Positions 33,634 to 43,059 of a stretch of 64,000 bases of DNA are shown one piece after another. Made by a program: the position numbers and the translations under genes. The stretch lies in the NCBI GenBank assembly GCA_947470855.1, contig CANIUQ010000005.1:1-64000 (forward strand), given 5' to 3'. The stretch's first letter is position 1. Each line of letters begins with the position of its first letter. The notes beneath the pieces are model-generated. The model saw only the letters and a list, made by a program, of their open reading frames with translations. It did no database searches and was not told where the DNA came from. Source of the DNA: Opitutia bacterium. Lineage in GTDB: Bacteria; Verrucomicrobiota; Verrucomicrobiia; Opitutales; UBA953.

Positions 33634-34484
33634 TACTTTTGCAGGCCTTCGGCTAGTCGGCGTGCGTTTAGGAGCATCATGGATGGCCAGGTGTCGCCCT
33701 CTTTGCCAGGTGGTTGAAGATACTCGAAAGAAAGAGGAATCGGGGGTGGTAGTTTCGTGTCTTCGGCGAGTCTTTGGGCGATTTCATTATTTTGCCCCTC
33801 GTCAAAAGTGATGAGGCGAATTTCTTTCTCACGAATGACTTTCAATAGATCGGCATAATGTTTGGCCGAGGGTTCGCAACATTCAGCCGTGTTGCTGATA
33901 AGAATTGTTTCGGCGACCTTTAAACCAAAATGATCTGTAAAGGGAGCAAGGCTATCGTGTTGGCTGAGAATGATGCGGTGATGAAGGGGTATTGGCGCGA
34001 AAATAGCCGCTATTTTTTTATCTGTGTCCTCAATTTCTTGGATCAAAGCTTGGAGTGATGCTTGCGATGCCGCCTGATCTAAAGGAAATGATGCCTGTAA
34101 ATGGGCGTGTATCTCGATAACCATGCGTTTTGCTTGCGCTGGGTTAATCCAAGAGTGTAGCCATTGGGGCTTGGCATTGGGTGCCAGCCAAAGGATTTTT
34201 GCTTTCTTTGGGTTAGCTTTGACCCAGTCCTCTAACCAAGGTTCAAGGAGGGGGTTGATGGCAATGATAACGCTCGCCTCGGCTAAGGCTTTAGAATCAC
34301 GGGGATTTAAGTGATAACCATGTAGCTCTCCTCCGCTCATTATCAACGACTTACGTTTAATATCTGGAGCTATTTTACTCACCCAGTAATCGATCACCGT
34401 AAATGAAGAAACAACCTCGGTTTGACCCCAGGCTTTGACTGCAAAACAGGTGAAAATACTCAAAAATAGGACAAATATCCTCAT
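33633..34484 (-). CDS. znuA: Metal ABC transporter substrate-binding protein (ZnuA/TroA-like)
   Basis: 283 residues with a signal peptide (about 1-20). Metal-site candidates: His55 (GGELHGYHLNP), His in WLHSWINP, His in LSQHDSLAPF and Glu/Asp in FDEGQNNE. There is no long His-rich loop of the kind often found in zinc-specific ZnuA, so manganese cannot be ruled out. It binds the metal in the periplasm and hands it to the permease. First gene of the operon; an inverted repeat at 34517-34531 just upstream may be its operator. Confidence 0.83.
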   Translation of the reverse strand: MRIFVLFLSIFTCFAVKAWGQTEVVSSFTVIDYWVSKIAPDIKRKSLIMSGGELHGYHLNPRDSKALAEASVIIAINPLLEPWLEDWVKANPKKAKILWLAPNAKPQWLHSWINPAQAKRMVIEIHAHLQASFPLDQAASQASLQALIQEIEDTDKKIAAIFAPIPLHHRIILSQHDSLAPFTDHFGLKVAETILISNTAECCEPSAKHYADLLKVIREKEIRLITFDEGQNNEIAQRLAEDTKLPPPIPLSFEYLQPPGKEGDTWPSMMLLNARRLAEGLQK

Positions 34485-34516
34485 TTAGATATTGGGTTAG
34501 CGGGAAAGGTGTTAAA

Positions 34517-34531
34517 TGCAATCATTTTGCA
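34517..34531. promoter_or_regulatory. Candidate metal-regulator operator upstream of znuA
   Basis: TGCAA-TCATT-TTGCA, a 5-5-5 inverted repeat, 33 bases before the znuA ATG in the divergent gap. A second TTTTTGCATTTGC follows near 34556-34568. Position and symmetry suit a Fur-family (Zur or Mur) repressor, but the sequence does not match a consensus I know. Confidence 0.35.
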
Positions 34532-34601
34532 ATAAACCCTCGCTTAGCCCTGCCGTTTTTGCATTTGCCACAGGTTATTTAGGACTTACCCATAGAGACT
34601 T

Positions 34602-35291
34602 ATGCGTTTATTAAAGGCCATTTACAGCTGCCTGCTGGTGTTGGTTTTTCAACTGAGTGCTTTGAACGCAGAGACGGCTGTGAATAACGCTAATGTTCCG
34701 ACCAAGCCATCGGTGACCGTTCATGATGTAAAATTTTTGCAAACTAAGTTGGGCGGACAGGTCAATTTTTCCAACCGCATGCAGGTTGAAGTTGGAGCGA
34801 ATAACAATTCTGATCCTAAGGCCCCGAATAAAAAATGGGTGGATAAAGTGAAAGTCACTGTCACCCAAATTTATAAAACCGACTCGAAGAAATTTGAAGA
34901 TTGGAATTACTACCGTGCCTCCGCGACGATTTTAACTTTAGAGGTTGGAGCTTCAAATTCTCGCTCGGTTTTGTTTTATCTGCCGAGTGATATCGTGAAG
35001 CGCGATCGTCTCAGCAAGGAACCAGATTATTATTTTGTACAACTCGAAGTGAACGGCAAAGAGGAGCCTCTTTTTGATGCCAAGGGTTTGGTCATTCCTG
35101 AGCAAGCTCGGGGCATACACAAAGATTTACTTTTAAAATCTAATTTCGATCCTGCGAAAGAAGCGGCAGACCGAGGAGTGCTTAATAATCCAGGTGTTCT
35201 GCGACCACAGTATCTATTGTCTTATTTTGATACAAAAGGATGGGTGCCTGAGTCTCCCGAGTTTATTCGTGAAGACGCCCCTTCCCGCTAA
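34602..35291 (+). CDS. Amuc_1102-family pilus-like protein
   Basis: 229 residues with a signal peptide (about 1-23), exported. The body (VTVHDVKFLQTK, MQVEVGANNNSD, KVTVTQIYKT, DYYFVQLEVNG, LRPQYLLSYFDTKGWVPE) corresponds to the Amuc_1102 family described from Akkermansia muciniphila, known to adopt an OB-like fold as I recall. It opens a five-gene locus in the same order as the Akkermansia genes. It is probably a periplasmic part of the pilus-like assembly; the exact role is unknown. Confidence 0.8.
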   Translation: MRLLKAIYSCLLVLVFQLSALNAETAVNNANVPTKPSVTVHDVKFLQTKLGGQVNFSNRMQVEVGANNNSDPKAPNKKWVDKVKVTVTQIYKTDSKKFEDWNYYRASATILTLEVGASNSRSVLFYLPSDIVKRDRLSKEPDYYFVQLEVNGKEEPLFDAKGLVIPEQARGIHKDLLLKSNFDPAKEAADRGVLNNPGVLRPQYLLSYFDTKGWVPESPEFIREDAPSR

Positions 35292-35321
35292 TTTCAACAG
35301 CGAATATTGTCTTTCGACTGC

Positions 35322-37016
35322 ATGAGTCAGAAAAAAAGCCTTATTGTTAATCTTGCCGCATCACATGTTTCCATTTCGGCTTTTCGTGCTGAAGCGGGGA
35401 AGTTGATTTTGGAGCAATTCTTTACGCGAGATTTAGCTCCAGGTTTGGCGGATGACGATTGGCTGAATGAGGCGGTTACAGCCGTAAGTTATTTAGTATC
35501 GGCGAACAAAATTTCTGGGCGAGTAACCATCATTGCCCCGAGTTTTCTTCTGCTCCAAAAAACTTTAAAGGTGCCGCAAGTTGAGCCGGAACGGCAGGCG
35601 CAGATTGTCGCTTTTGAGGCACAAAATAATATCCCTTATCCTTTGAATGAAGTCATTTGGGATAGTCAGGTTATCTCCTCTGATGGAGTGGAGGCGGAAA
35701 TCCTGCTTTTTGCATTACGCACCGAAGTGGCTAGTAAGATTGCGCATTCCATTGCGGCTACCGGCTTGCGACCATTGTCGATTCAGGCTGCACCACTTCT
35801 TGATGCACAAGCCGCACAGTTGGCGGGGTTAGCCCAAGAAGAAGAGTCCTTGATTGTTAATGTCGGTGCTCGCTCAACGGGTTTGAGTTTTATTGGGCCT
35901 GCTGGTTCTACGATTCAAACGGCTAATATTGGGGGAAATCTTCTCACCCAAGGTGTTTCAGATAATACTGGGCAAGCTTTTCTTAATGCCGAGGCGCTCA
36001 AGATTGGATATTTCAATGGCGTGATTCATTTGCCCGAATCCGATCCACAAATCGCGATTCTCCAAGCCAATGTGCAAAGTTTTATCCGTCGTCTCTCGCA
36101 AGACATCAATCGACGATTAATTAATATTCGCCGTGGGGCTGGAGCGCGCCAGCCAACTCGTATTTTGTTAACTGGGCGAGGTTCACGAGTGCCGGGGCTT
36201 TCTGAACATCTGACCGAGTCTCTGCGTTTGCCGGTGGAAGATTTTAATCCTGCCCCTGCGGTCAAGATTGATGCGGGAGTAAACCCGCAATATATTCAGC
36301 AACATCTCTTGCAGATTTCAGAAGTGATCGGTGAAGCCGCTCGATTGGTTTTACCGAAAGCAACAGGGGTGAATTTAATTCCACGTGATATTGCCGCGCA
36401 GATGGTTTTCGATGCGCGTAAACCTTTACTCATTCTTGCCTCCGTCCTCGTAGCCATTTCGCCTTTGCCTATTTGCCATGCTTACTACTCTGCCAATCAG
36501 TATAATGAGGAGCAAATGGCAAAGGTTAAAGTTAAAGCGGATGCCCTTTTAAGCCATCAACGAGAATTAAAGACAACGCGCGAGTCTGCTAATTCGGTTT
36601 GGGAGGTGAATAAGAAGTTGGAATTTGTTTTCGACCAATCTCCGAATTGGGTGAACTTCTTAGTTGATTTACAGGATCGAATTAAAGCGAGTTCAGATAC
36701 ATGGGTTGAAGATATTCGGGTGAAGCGAGAACAAGCGGTGGCCACCCCTGTGCTCGATGGCGAAGTTGCTCCACCCGCTCCTCCATCCGTGACAAAGGTC
36801 ATTGTGACCGCACGAATTCTTTTGAATAAAATACCACCTGGTCGACCCTTTAACGCCCAAGAGTTTAACGAGCGAGAGGTTGCTTTAGTTGAAAGTTTAA
36901 AGCGGTCGCCTTTCGTTGCTGATATCCCCTCGGACGAAATTAAACCAGAGTATAGTGAGCCAAATATTCCGCGGGTCACTTTTACCTTAGTTATAAAACA
37001 GGAGAAAGCTCTGTGA
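35322..37016 (+). CDS. Amuc_1101-family PilM-like protein with fused PilN-like part
   Basis: 564 residues from ATG 35322; a TTG at 35307 is possible but less likely. Residues about 5-350 form an actin-like PilM/FtsA fold (LIVNLAASHVSI, VPQVEPERQAQIVAFEAQNNIPYPL, LIVNVGARSTGLSFI, ILLTGRGSRVPGL). At about 368-390 is one membrane helix, followed by a coiled coil and a periplasmic domain like PilN. In most bacteria PilM and PilN are separate proteins; here one chain spans both sides of the inner membrane. It is followed 8 bases later by the Amuc_1100-like gene. Confidence 0.82.
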   Translation: MSQKKSLIVNLAASHVSISAFRAEAGKLILEQFFTRDLAPGLADDDWLNEAVTAVSYLVSANKISGRVTIIAPSFLLLQKTLKVPQVEPERQAQIVAFEAQNNIPYPLNEVIWDSQVISSDGVEAEILLFALRTEVASKIAHSIAATGLRPLSIQAAPLLDAQAAQLAGLAQEEESLIVNVGARSTGLSFIGPAGSTIQTANIGGNLLTQGVSDNTGQAFLNAEALKIGYFNGVIHLPESDPQIAILQANVQSFIRRLSQDINRRLINIRRGAGARQPTRILLTGRGSRVPGLSEHLTESLRLPVEDFNPAPAVKIDAGVNPQYIQQHLLQISEVIGEAARLVLPKATGVNLIPRDIAAQMVFDARKPLLILASVLVAISPLPICHAYYSANQYNEEQMAKVKVKADALLSHQRELKTTRESANSVWEVNKKLEFVFDQSPNWVNFLVDLQDRIKASSDTWVEDIRVKREQAVATPVLDGEVAPPAPPSVTKVIVTARILLNKIPPGRPFNAQEFNEREVALVESLKRSPFVADIPSDEIKPEYSEPNIPRVTFTLVIKQEKAL

Positions 37017-37024
37017 GCTGAATC

Positions 37025-38089
37025 ATGAACGATTTTAAAAAGAATCCCATTTTTTATTCAGTCATCACCCTGCTGGCAGGGCTGTTCTTGGCCGGAATCT
37101 GGTTTGTCTATAGTTTAAGTTCAGCTCAGGCAGCGAGCGCCAAGAAGTTAACCATGGAGGTAAATAAATACCGCAACTTGATTGCTGGTTATAAATTTAT
37201 TCCAGAGGCTAATCCTGTTTCCCTTACTCCCGTTAATGTAGAATCAGCGCGATCGGATAAAAATGAATTAATTAATCATCAGGCCAAATTACGCATGGCT
37301 ATTTCTGGCCCACAGGAATTGCGTATTTTAGGAAAAGAAAAAATGACTAATACCGAACTCGTTGCTTTGATGAAGCAATCGGTCGATGAATGGACGAAGA
37401 GCGCCAACGATCAAGGTATTCGACTGCTTACGGGTGAAAATAAATGCGATTTTGGTTTTCGCCGCTACATACGCAATGCTGGCTCATCTCCTCGGGGAAA
37501 ATTCGCAAAAATTGATCAACAGCGACTCATTATCGATTTCCTTTACAAGTTGTTAGCCGATTCTCGCTCTGAAGCTGGTGGGGCAACGCGCACTCCGCTT
37601 TTATTGATATCGATTGATCGCGAGCCTATTGAAATTTTAGAAGCGAACCCCACGGGCGAAGTTCCTCGATTTGAGGCAGACGAATTTACGCCTACGCGTT
37701 CATTCCGTCAGGATAAATACGTCGAAACTCTCTCTTTCCGTCTTAAATTTGTTTCACAAACTTCTACGCTCCGGACTTTTCTTAATAAGTTGCATGACAC
37801 TGGTCGACCCTTTGCCATTACCTCGATTGAGGTGAGTACTCCCACTCCTGAGGTGGTAAAAAGTTTAGGTGGTAATGTGGTTATTGATTCGGCTGCCTCA
37901 GCCACTCCGACTGCTGTCCCTGCCTTTTTCATGGATGCAACCTTGGCTAATTCTTCAACGGGAACGACGCCAGCTGCACCTGAACGAAAAGTGGTTATGC
38001 GCCAATCACCTTCAGAATTCACCATTCAATTGGATTATCTTTTTGCTCCCGAAGATAAGCCTGCCACCACTGGAGAAACGAAAAAATAA
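37025..38089 (+). CDS. Amuc_1100-family pilus-like protein
   Basis: 354 residues. One N-terminal membrane helix (about 9-30) followed by a coiled-coil stretch and a periplasmic domain with two ferredoxin-like halves, as in PilO. Position between the PilM-like and Amuc_1099-like genes identifies it as the counterpart of Amuc_1100, the Akkermansia protein studied for TLR2 signalling. Sequence similarity to the Akkermansia protein cannot be measured here. Function in this organism is presumably structural, in the pilus-like machine; immune effects need not apply. Confidence 0.8.
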   Translation: MNDFKKNPIFYSVITLLAGLFLAGIWFVYSLSSAQAASAKKLTMEVNKYRNLIAGYKFIPEANPVSLTPVNVESARSDKNELINHQAKLRMAISGPQELRILGKEKMTNTELVALMKQSVDEWTKSANDQGIRLLTGENKCDFGFRRYIRNAGSSPRGKFAKIDQQRLIIDFLYKLLADSRSEAGGATRTPLLLISIDREPIEILEANPTGEVPRFEADEFTPTRSFRQDKYVETLSFRLKFVSQTSTLRTFLNKLHDTGRPFAITSIEVSTPTPEVVKSLGGNVVIDSAASATPTAVPAFFMDATLANSSTGTTPAAPERKVVMRQSPSEFTIQLDYLFAPEDKPATTGETKK

Positions 38090-38103
38090 TAACCGCTGAC
38101 TTC

Positions 38104-39024
38104 ATGAATTCTCGTAAAGATATCAGTTTTGTTCTGGGTGCGGTTAGTTTATTTGTTTTGGCGATTTTGGTTTGGGGTTCGCTTTATCATGGTTGGTTTC
38201 CCAGCTTAGCTAAGCCTCTGATTCCTAAGGACATGGAGGGGCCTAAAGATATCGTCGAGTTATCAGAAAATCCCCAAGGGTCACTCTATCCGGACACCCC
38301 TCGAATTAACGTGAAAGATGGGGTTAAAACTTGGCCCAAACCTGAAGAAAATGACGATGGCTGGGATTACGATTTGTTCACAACGATTGATATCGCCTGG
38401 GATTCTCTGCAGGGCGAGTACGTTCCCATGTCGCGCAAGGTCATTCCGACCCCGCCTTTTGGGGTGGCTTTGGTTAAATTGGCCCACCCCCGTTACCCTT
38501 ATGTCCTTCGCTCCAGTATGGCAGCCAAGTCTGGCAAAGAAGAGGATCGGGAGTTCACCATTGAAAACGTCGAGACCAAAACCTTCTATGAGCGGTGCAA
38601 GTTGAAGCGACCTATCGACCCTAAATTGCCTATTATTCCTCAATCTTTTAAGGTCGAAAAAGGCCCCGACGGGTTTCCGCGTAACATCCTAACCTTGAGA
38701 GACAATCTTCTAAACCGAACCATCGTTATCGACGATATCAAGCCCGTAGAGTTTAAGGATACTTTAGATATCGTCTTAGTCTCGACCTCTGACCCCTCTA
38801 CGACTTGGACCTTCCACGAAAAAGGGGCAAAATTTACCTATCAATTAGCCGATTACGTCATCAAAGACATTGACTTAGATAACAAGACCGTGACCGTTGA
38901 TAAGACCTTCATACCCGTGCCCAAAAAGGGACTTAAGACTTTCACTCAGACCCTGAATCTGCCATCGTCCACCGACACAAAGTTGTCTCCCCCTTCGAAA
39001 GATAAAGCTAAAAAATCTCGCTAA
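38104..39024 (+). CDS. Amuc_1099-family pilus-like system protein
   Basis: 306 residues. N-terminal membrane helix at about 8-30 (FVLGAVSLFVLAILVWG), then a periplasmic part rich in beta strands with WDYDLFTTIDIAW, GVALVKLAHPRYPYVLR and NLLNRTIVIDDI. It corresponds in order to Amuc_1099; no general bacterial counterpart is recognised, although PilP would be the expected neighbour of PilO and PilQ. It likely links the inner-membrane platform to the secretin. Gap to Amuc_1100-like gene 14 bases and to the secretin gene 20 bases. Confidence 0.78.
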   Translation: MNSRKDISFVLGAVSLFVLAILVWGSLYHGWFPSLAKPLIPKDMEGPKDIVELSENPQGSLYPDTPRINVKDGVKTWPKPEENDDGWDYDLFTTIDIAWDSLQGEYVPMSRKVIPTPPFGVALVKLAHPRYPYVLRSSMAAKSGKEEDREFTIENVETKTFYERCKLKRPIDPKLPIIPQSFKVEKGPDGFPRNILTLRDNLLNRTIVIDDIKPVEFKDTLDIVLVSTSDPSTTWTFHEKGAKFTYQLADYVIKDIDLDNKTVTVDKTFIPVPKKGLKTFTQTLNLPSSTDTKLSPPSKDKAKKSR

Positions 39025-39044
39025 TCATAAACTTTCAAACTCCG

Positions 39045-41972
39045 ATGAAATCCAATTCACGTCTCGCCCTTGCCTCGGTAGCCTTGGTTACCGTTGTCAC
39101 CTTTGGCACACTTGCCGCTCAAGAAGGCGACCAGGTCACTAATAAGACGCAATTGCTCTCCGAGGCCTTGAAGGCCCGTGAAGAGGGTGATCTCAAATTA
39201 GCTCGTGAACGTTATCAGCAGTTACAAAAAATCGATCCTACCGATGAGGCTGCTCGAGAAGGTTTGGCATCGGTCAATGCCGCCCTTGCTGCTTTATCTG
39301 GAAACAAATCTGTGACGGTTAGGAATGGTTCTCTTTTAGATGAGGTGGCGAGTAGTCAGCAGAATCTCTACCGCGAAGTTACCCAAGCGGTTGCCCTCGC
39401 TCGTCAGAATGCTGCCCAAGGTAATTATGGAGCTGCTTTACGTATTCTAGATGGGGCCGCCAATGCCTTGCCTAACAACACCGCTTCTCAATCTTACCGC
39501 GATGAAATTTCATTAGCTCGCCAAGACGTCTTGCTTCGTCGTGGTGCCGGCGATCAAGAAGCACAGGAGGCTCGGGCCCGTAGTGAATTTGAGCGTATCG
39601 CTCAACTTAATGAATCTCGAGTCCAAGCCGCTTCGGATTTGATTGATGAGGCGGAAGGTTTGTTGGCTGACAATAAGCTTAATGAAGCTACTGAGACTTT
39701 AAACAGAGCCAAAACAGGATTACCCAGCAACGTTGCTACCGCTCCTGTTGTTGAGCGTATTAAAACAACCCGCTCGGCTATTCTCTCACGTCGTGCTTAC
39801 ATGGCGATGGACGCCACCGACATGACAGCGGCCGAAGGTTATGTTAAGGAATTTGAATCTCTCAACGGTGCTGACGACTCTGCCTCGGTCATGTTGCGCG
39901 AAGAACTAACCGCTCGCAAATCCGATCCCGCTTACCGCAATATTAAAGAAGTTTCTCCAGGGCTCACCGCCAAGGATGAAAAAGTGCAAGAGCTTTTGGT
40001 TAAAGGTCGCGCCCGCTACCTTTACGGAGACTACACGGGTGCTCTCGAAACCTACCGTGAGGTGCTACAGTATCAGCCCAATAATTCTGAGGCAAAAGCC
40101 TTCCAAGTTCGCATTCGTCAGACCATCTCTGAAAATTCTGGATTATGGAATCGTAGCGTAACCAAGGGCAAATTATTCGAAACTCTCGATGAAGCATGGA
40201 AGCTGCCTGAGTTGTATAATCGTGAAGTTTCTGGTGTTACTGGCAGAGTCGAAACGGATCCAGTTCTGGAAAAACTCCGCTCTATCAGTGTGCCCGAAAT
40301 CAACATTCGCGATATGCCACTCGACCGAGCGATTAGCCAGTTGATTGTTGTTTCCCAGTCTTACGACAAAGACAATAAAGGGGTAAACATGGTCGTGATT
40401 GATCCCGAGCATAAAAATCCCTCGGTCAATCCAATCACCTTACGAGGTGTCTCCCTAGAAAAGGCACTCGATATTATTACTAAACAGGTCAATTTCACTT
40501 ATGAAATCAGACAGGGTATTATTGAAATTCGTCCTGACACTGGTTCGAGCGATTTGGAAACAGAGTTCTTCCCTCTTAACCCATCGGCTATTAGCAAAAT
40601 CACCGGAAACTTTTCAGGTGCTGGTGCGGCCGCTGGTGGTGCGGCGGCTAGTCCCTTCTCAGGTGGTGGCGGAACGGGTGCTGGTGCAACCGATACCGAC
40701 CCACGCAATGAAGCGATTAAGAACTTCTTAATTCGTTCAGGTGTCTCTTTCGACGCCACAGGTGCTCAGCTTAACTTCGATGGTGCTAATTTAATTGTTA
40801 CACAAAATCGAAAGAACTTAGAGCGCATTCGTAATATTATCCGTCGCTATTCCGACATTAAGCAGGTTCAAATCGAGGCGAAGTTTATCGAAGTTACCGA
40901 GAGTTCCTTGAACGAATTGAGCAGCAATCTTCGTTTGTCCACAGGTAACACGATTCGTGCCCAATCCAACCTTCGTTCCGCTAACCAAGTTTTTGGTAGT
41001 GCCGTAACAAATTCAAACGGCCTTATCTTGGTCGATGGAGCTGAAACCTCTGTTCCTAACCAACCCCCAAAATTCCCTACGCCTAATTACGGCGGAACCG
41101 AACCTAATTTTGGCGGTGCTACAGGGTGGAATGGTGCCACAGGAAACTATGCTGGCAGGATTGGTACGATTGGGTCGTACGACCTCTCTATTTTCATCAG
41201 GGCACTAGAGCAGAATAGTGGTTCAGACCTGATGTCGGCTCCTAGCCTCACGGTAATGGATCAAAAGACGGCCGTCATCAAGGTTGCCCAGTTATTGCGC
41301 TATCCTCAGTCCTATAGCGATATTCAGGCACAGGTCGGTTCTCAATCTGGTGGCAGTGGTGGAGGTGGTACCGGTGGTGGTGGAAACTCCGTCGCTGTTA
41401 CTGCTGGAACACCTCAAGACTTTACTGTTGAGAACGTGGGTGTGACGCTCGAAGTCACTCCCGCAGTCAGCACTGAGTCCGATACCATCGGGCTTATGCT
41501 CAAGCCTCGTGTCACTGAGTTCGAAGGATTTGTTGAGTATGGTGGTACATCCGTGGCAATCTCAGGTACCATCACCGTCACCGTTCCCTCTGGTTTCTTC
41601 CAACCAATCTTCTCTGTTCGCGAAGTACAAACCGAGGTCACTGTCTTTGATGGTGCAACGGCTGTCATCGGTGGATTAACCCGCGAGGAAGTGAAGACGG
41701 TTAATGACAAAGTTCCCGTCCTTGGCGACATTCCAGTCGTGGGCACCGCTTTCCGTTCCACCAGTAAGTCGACGGTCAAGAAGAACCTCATGATTTTCGT
41801 GACCGCTAATTTGGTCTCTCCTGGTGGCTCGACCCAACGCAATAACTTCCCTGGAATGCGTGCAGGCTCGACCTTCTCGAACCCTGTTATCATCTCCCCA
41901 GGTGGTGCGGTTTATCGTGAGCCAATCGAGGCGACAGAAACTCCCTCGGGTTCATCGAGTTCGGGTCAGTAA
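39045..41972 (+). CDS. Amuc_1098-family type IV pilus outer-membrane secretin
   Basis: 975 residues with signal peptide (about 1-24). Residues about 30-360 are helical TPR-like repeats (AREEGDLKLARERYQQL, ARYLYGDYTGALETYREVLQ). An STN/N0-like domain follows (INIRDMPLDRAISQLIV, LRGVSLEKALDIITKQ), then N-domains with Gly-rich loops and the secretin barrel. The classic secretin signature VPVLGDIPVVGTAFRS lies near 885. It forms the outer-membrane ring through which pilus or substrate passes. It ends the five-gene locus and is followed by a strong terminator. No ATPase or pilin gene lies in the window. Confidence 0.88.
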   Translation: MKSNSRLALASVALVTVVTFGTLAAQEGDQVTNKTQLLSEALKAREEGDLKLARERYQQLQKIDPTDEAAREGLASVNAALAALSGNKSVTVRNGSLLDEVASSQQNLYREVTQAVALARQNAAQGNYGAALRILDGAANALPNNTASQSYRDEISLARQDVLLRRGAGDQEAQEARARSEFERIAQLNESRVQAASDLIDEAEGLLADNKLNEATETLNRAKTGLPSNVATAPVVERIKTTRSAILSRRAYMAMDATDMTAAEGYVKEFESLNGADDSASVMLREELTARKSDPAYRNIKEVSPGLTAKDEKVQELLVKGRARYLYGDYTGALETYREVLQYQPNNSEAKAFQVRIRQTISENSGLWNRSVTKGKLFETLDEAWKLPELYNREVSGVTGRVETDPVLEKLRSISVPEINIRDMPLDRAISQLIVVSQSYDKDNKGVNMVVIDPEHKNPSVNPITLRGVSLEKALDIITKQVNFTYEIRQGIIEIRPDTGSSDLETEFFPLNPSAISKITGNFSGAGAAAGGAAASPFSGGGGTGAGATDTDPRNEAIKNFLIRSGVSFDATGAQLNFDGANLIVTQNRKNLERIRNIIRRYSDIKQVQIEAKFIEVTESSLNELSSNLRLSTGNTIRAQSNLRSANQVFGSAVTNSNGLILVDGAETSVPNQPPKFPTPNYGGTEPNFGGATGWNGATGNYAGRIGTIGSYDLSIFIRALEQNSGSDLMSAPSLTVMDQKTAVIKVAQLLRYPQSYSDIQAQVGSQSGGSGGGGTGGGGNSVAVTAGTPQDFTVENVGVTLEVTPAVSTESDTIGLMLKPRVTEFEGFVEYGGTSVAISGTITVTVPSGFFQPIFSVREVQTEVTVFDGATAVIGGLTREEVKTVNDKVPVLGDIPVVGTAFRSTSKSTVKKNLMIFVTANLVSPGGSTQRNNFPGMRAGSTFSNPVIISPGGAVYREPIEATETPSGSSSSGQ

Positions 41973-41993
41973 AATAAAAATCTAAGTTAAAGC

Positions 41994-42028
41994 AAATCAG
42001 CCCACCAAATGGTGGGCTGATTTTTTTC
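41994..42028 (+). terminator. Intrinsic terminator after the secretin gene
   Basis: AAATCAGCCCACCA (41994-42007) and TGGTGGGCTGATTT (42010-42023) form a long perfect stem followed by a T-run ending at about 42027, 22 bases past the stop codon. It closes the pilus-like operon. Confidence 0.93.
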
Positions 42029-42062
42029 TCGAACCGATGATGGGCTGTGAGAGACTGGTTGG

Positions 42063-43007
42063 GTGCGCTGGTTATTGATCGATGGATTTAACCTCGTCTT
42101 TCGCAGTCATTTTGCGATGGAGCGGTCCAACCTGCGCCGAAAGCATGACCGGTTTCCTACCGGCGCCTTACATGGCTGGATGAAGTCGTTGCAAGATTTG
42201 AGAGATAACGAAAAGCCAGATCGAGCGGTAGTGTTCTTTGATTTAGGTGGATCGGAGCGACATCTATCAGTGTTGCCAGATTACAAGGCACAACGCGATG
42301 AGACCCCTGAAGATATCGTTTTACAACTGCCTGAAATCAAACGCTTGACCTCACTGCTTGGCTTTCAGGTTGTGGAGAAGCATGGGGTTGAGGCCGATGA
42401 CTTGATTGCGACGGCAGTTCACCACTTATCCGCTAAAGGCGATGAGTGTATTATTGTGAGTGCTGATAAAGATTTTGGACAATGTGTGGGAGGAAATGTG
42501 CTCCAACTAACACCACCTCCGACCGCCAACCCAGCTTTGGGCTGGCGCAAGTTAGACGCGATGGGTGTGGAAGAGAAGTTTGGCGTACCTCCAGCGTTGA
42601 TTGCCGATTATTTGGCTTTGATTGGCGACCAATCGGATAACATTCCTGGAATCAAGGGCGTTGGTCCTAAGACGGCGGTAAAATGGCTAAAAGAGCATGG
42701 TAGTCTAGAGGCTATTTTAGCGGCCGCTGATCGCATCGAGCCAGCACGTTTTTCAGAGTCAATTAAGACCGAGGCTGAACGTATTAGAGCGAACTTATCT
42801 CTGGTTCGCTTTCAGACTCATTTTGGTTTCGCGGTCGAGGAATTACCCAAAGAAAATGTTTCAGCTGTCATGGATTTTCTTTCGAACATGGAAATGCACG
42901 CCACGCTTCGACGTTACAAAGAGAGACATGGATTGGCCACGACTGATGAAGTGAAGCCTATCGAACGTCGTTCGCCTCCCTCGGCAACGCAGGGAGAACT
43001 TTTTTAA
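42063..43007 (+). CDS. 5'-3' exonuclease (Pol I N-terminal/FEN-like)
   Basis: 314 residues from GTG 42063. Metal-binding acidic residues appear in LLIDGFN (Asp7), VEADDLIAT and SADKDFGQ, and the helix-hairpin-helix GDQSDNIPGIKGVGPKTA follows. It is a stand-alone 5'-3' exonuclease domain of the kind fused to DNA polymerase I in many bacteria, so it likely removes RNA primers and flaps. Whether this organism's polA lacks the domain cannot be seen here. The C-terminal part is short. Followed by a terminator that serves the minus-strand operon. Confidence 0.9.
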   Translation: MRWLLIDGFNLVFRSHFAMERSNLRRKHDRFPTGALHGWMKSLQDLRDNEKPDRAVVFFDLGGSERHLSVLPDYKAQRDETPEDIVLQLPEIKRLTSLLGFQVVEKHGVEADDLIATAVHHLSAKGDECIIVSADKDFGQCVGGNVLQLTPPPTANPALGWRKLDAMGVEEKFGVPPALIADYLALIGDQSDNIPGIKGVGPKTAVKWLKEHGSLEAILAAADRIEPARFSESIKTEAERIRANLSLVRFQTHFGFAVEELPKENVSAVMDFLSNMEMHATLRRYKERHGLATTDEVKPIERRSPPSATQGELF

Positions 43008-43033
43008 AGAAAAAGCCCGCCGAAATGGCGGGC
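43008..43033 (-). terminator. Intrinsic terminator of the 46728-43060 operon
   Basis: GCCCGCC (43015-43021) and GGCGGGC (43027-43033) form a 7-bp stem. On the minus strand it is followed by TTTTTCTTT (43014-43006), 27 bases past the stop at 43060. The plus-strand side has no T-run. Confidence 0.85.
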
Positions 43034-43059
43034 CTTAAGCTTTAGTCTAGAGTAAGACT

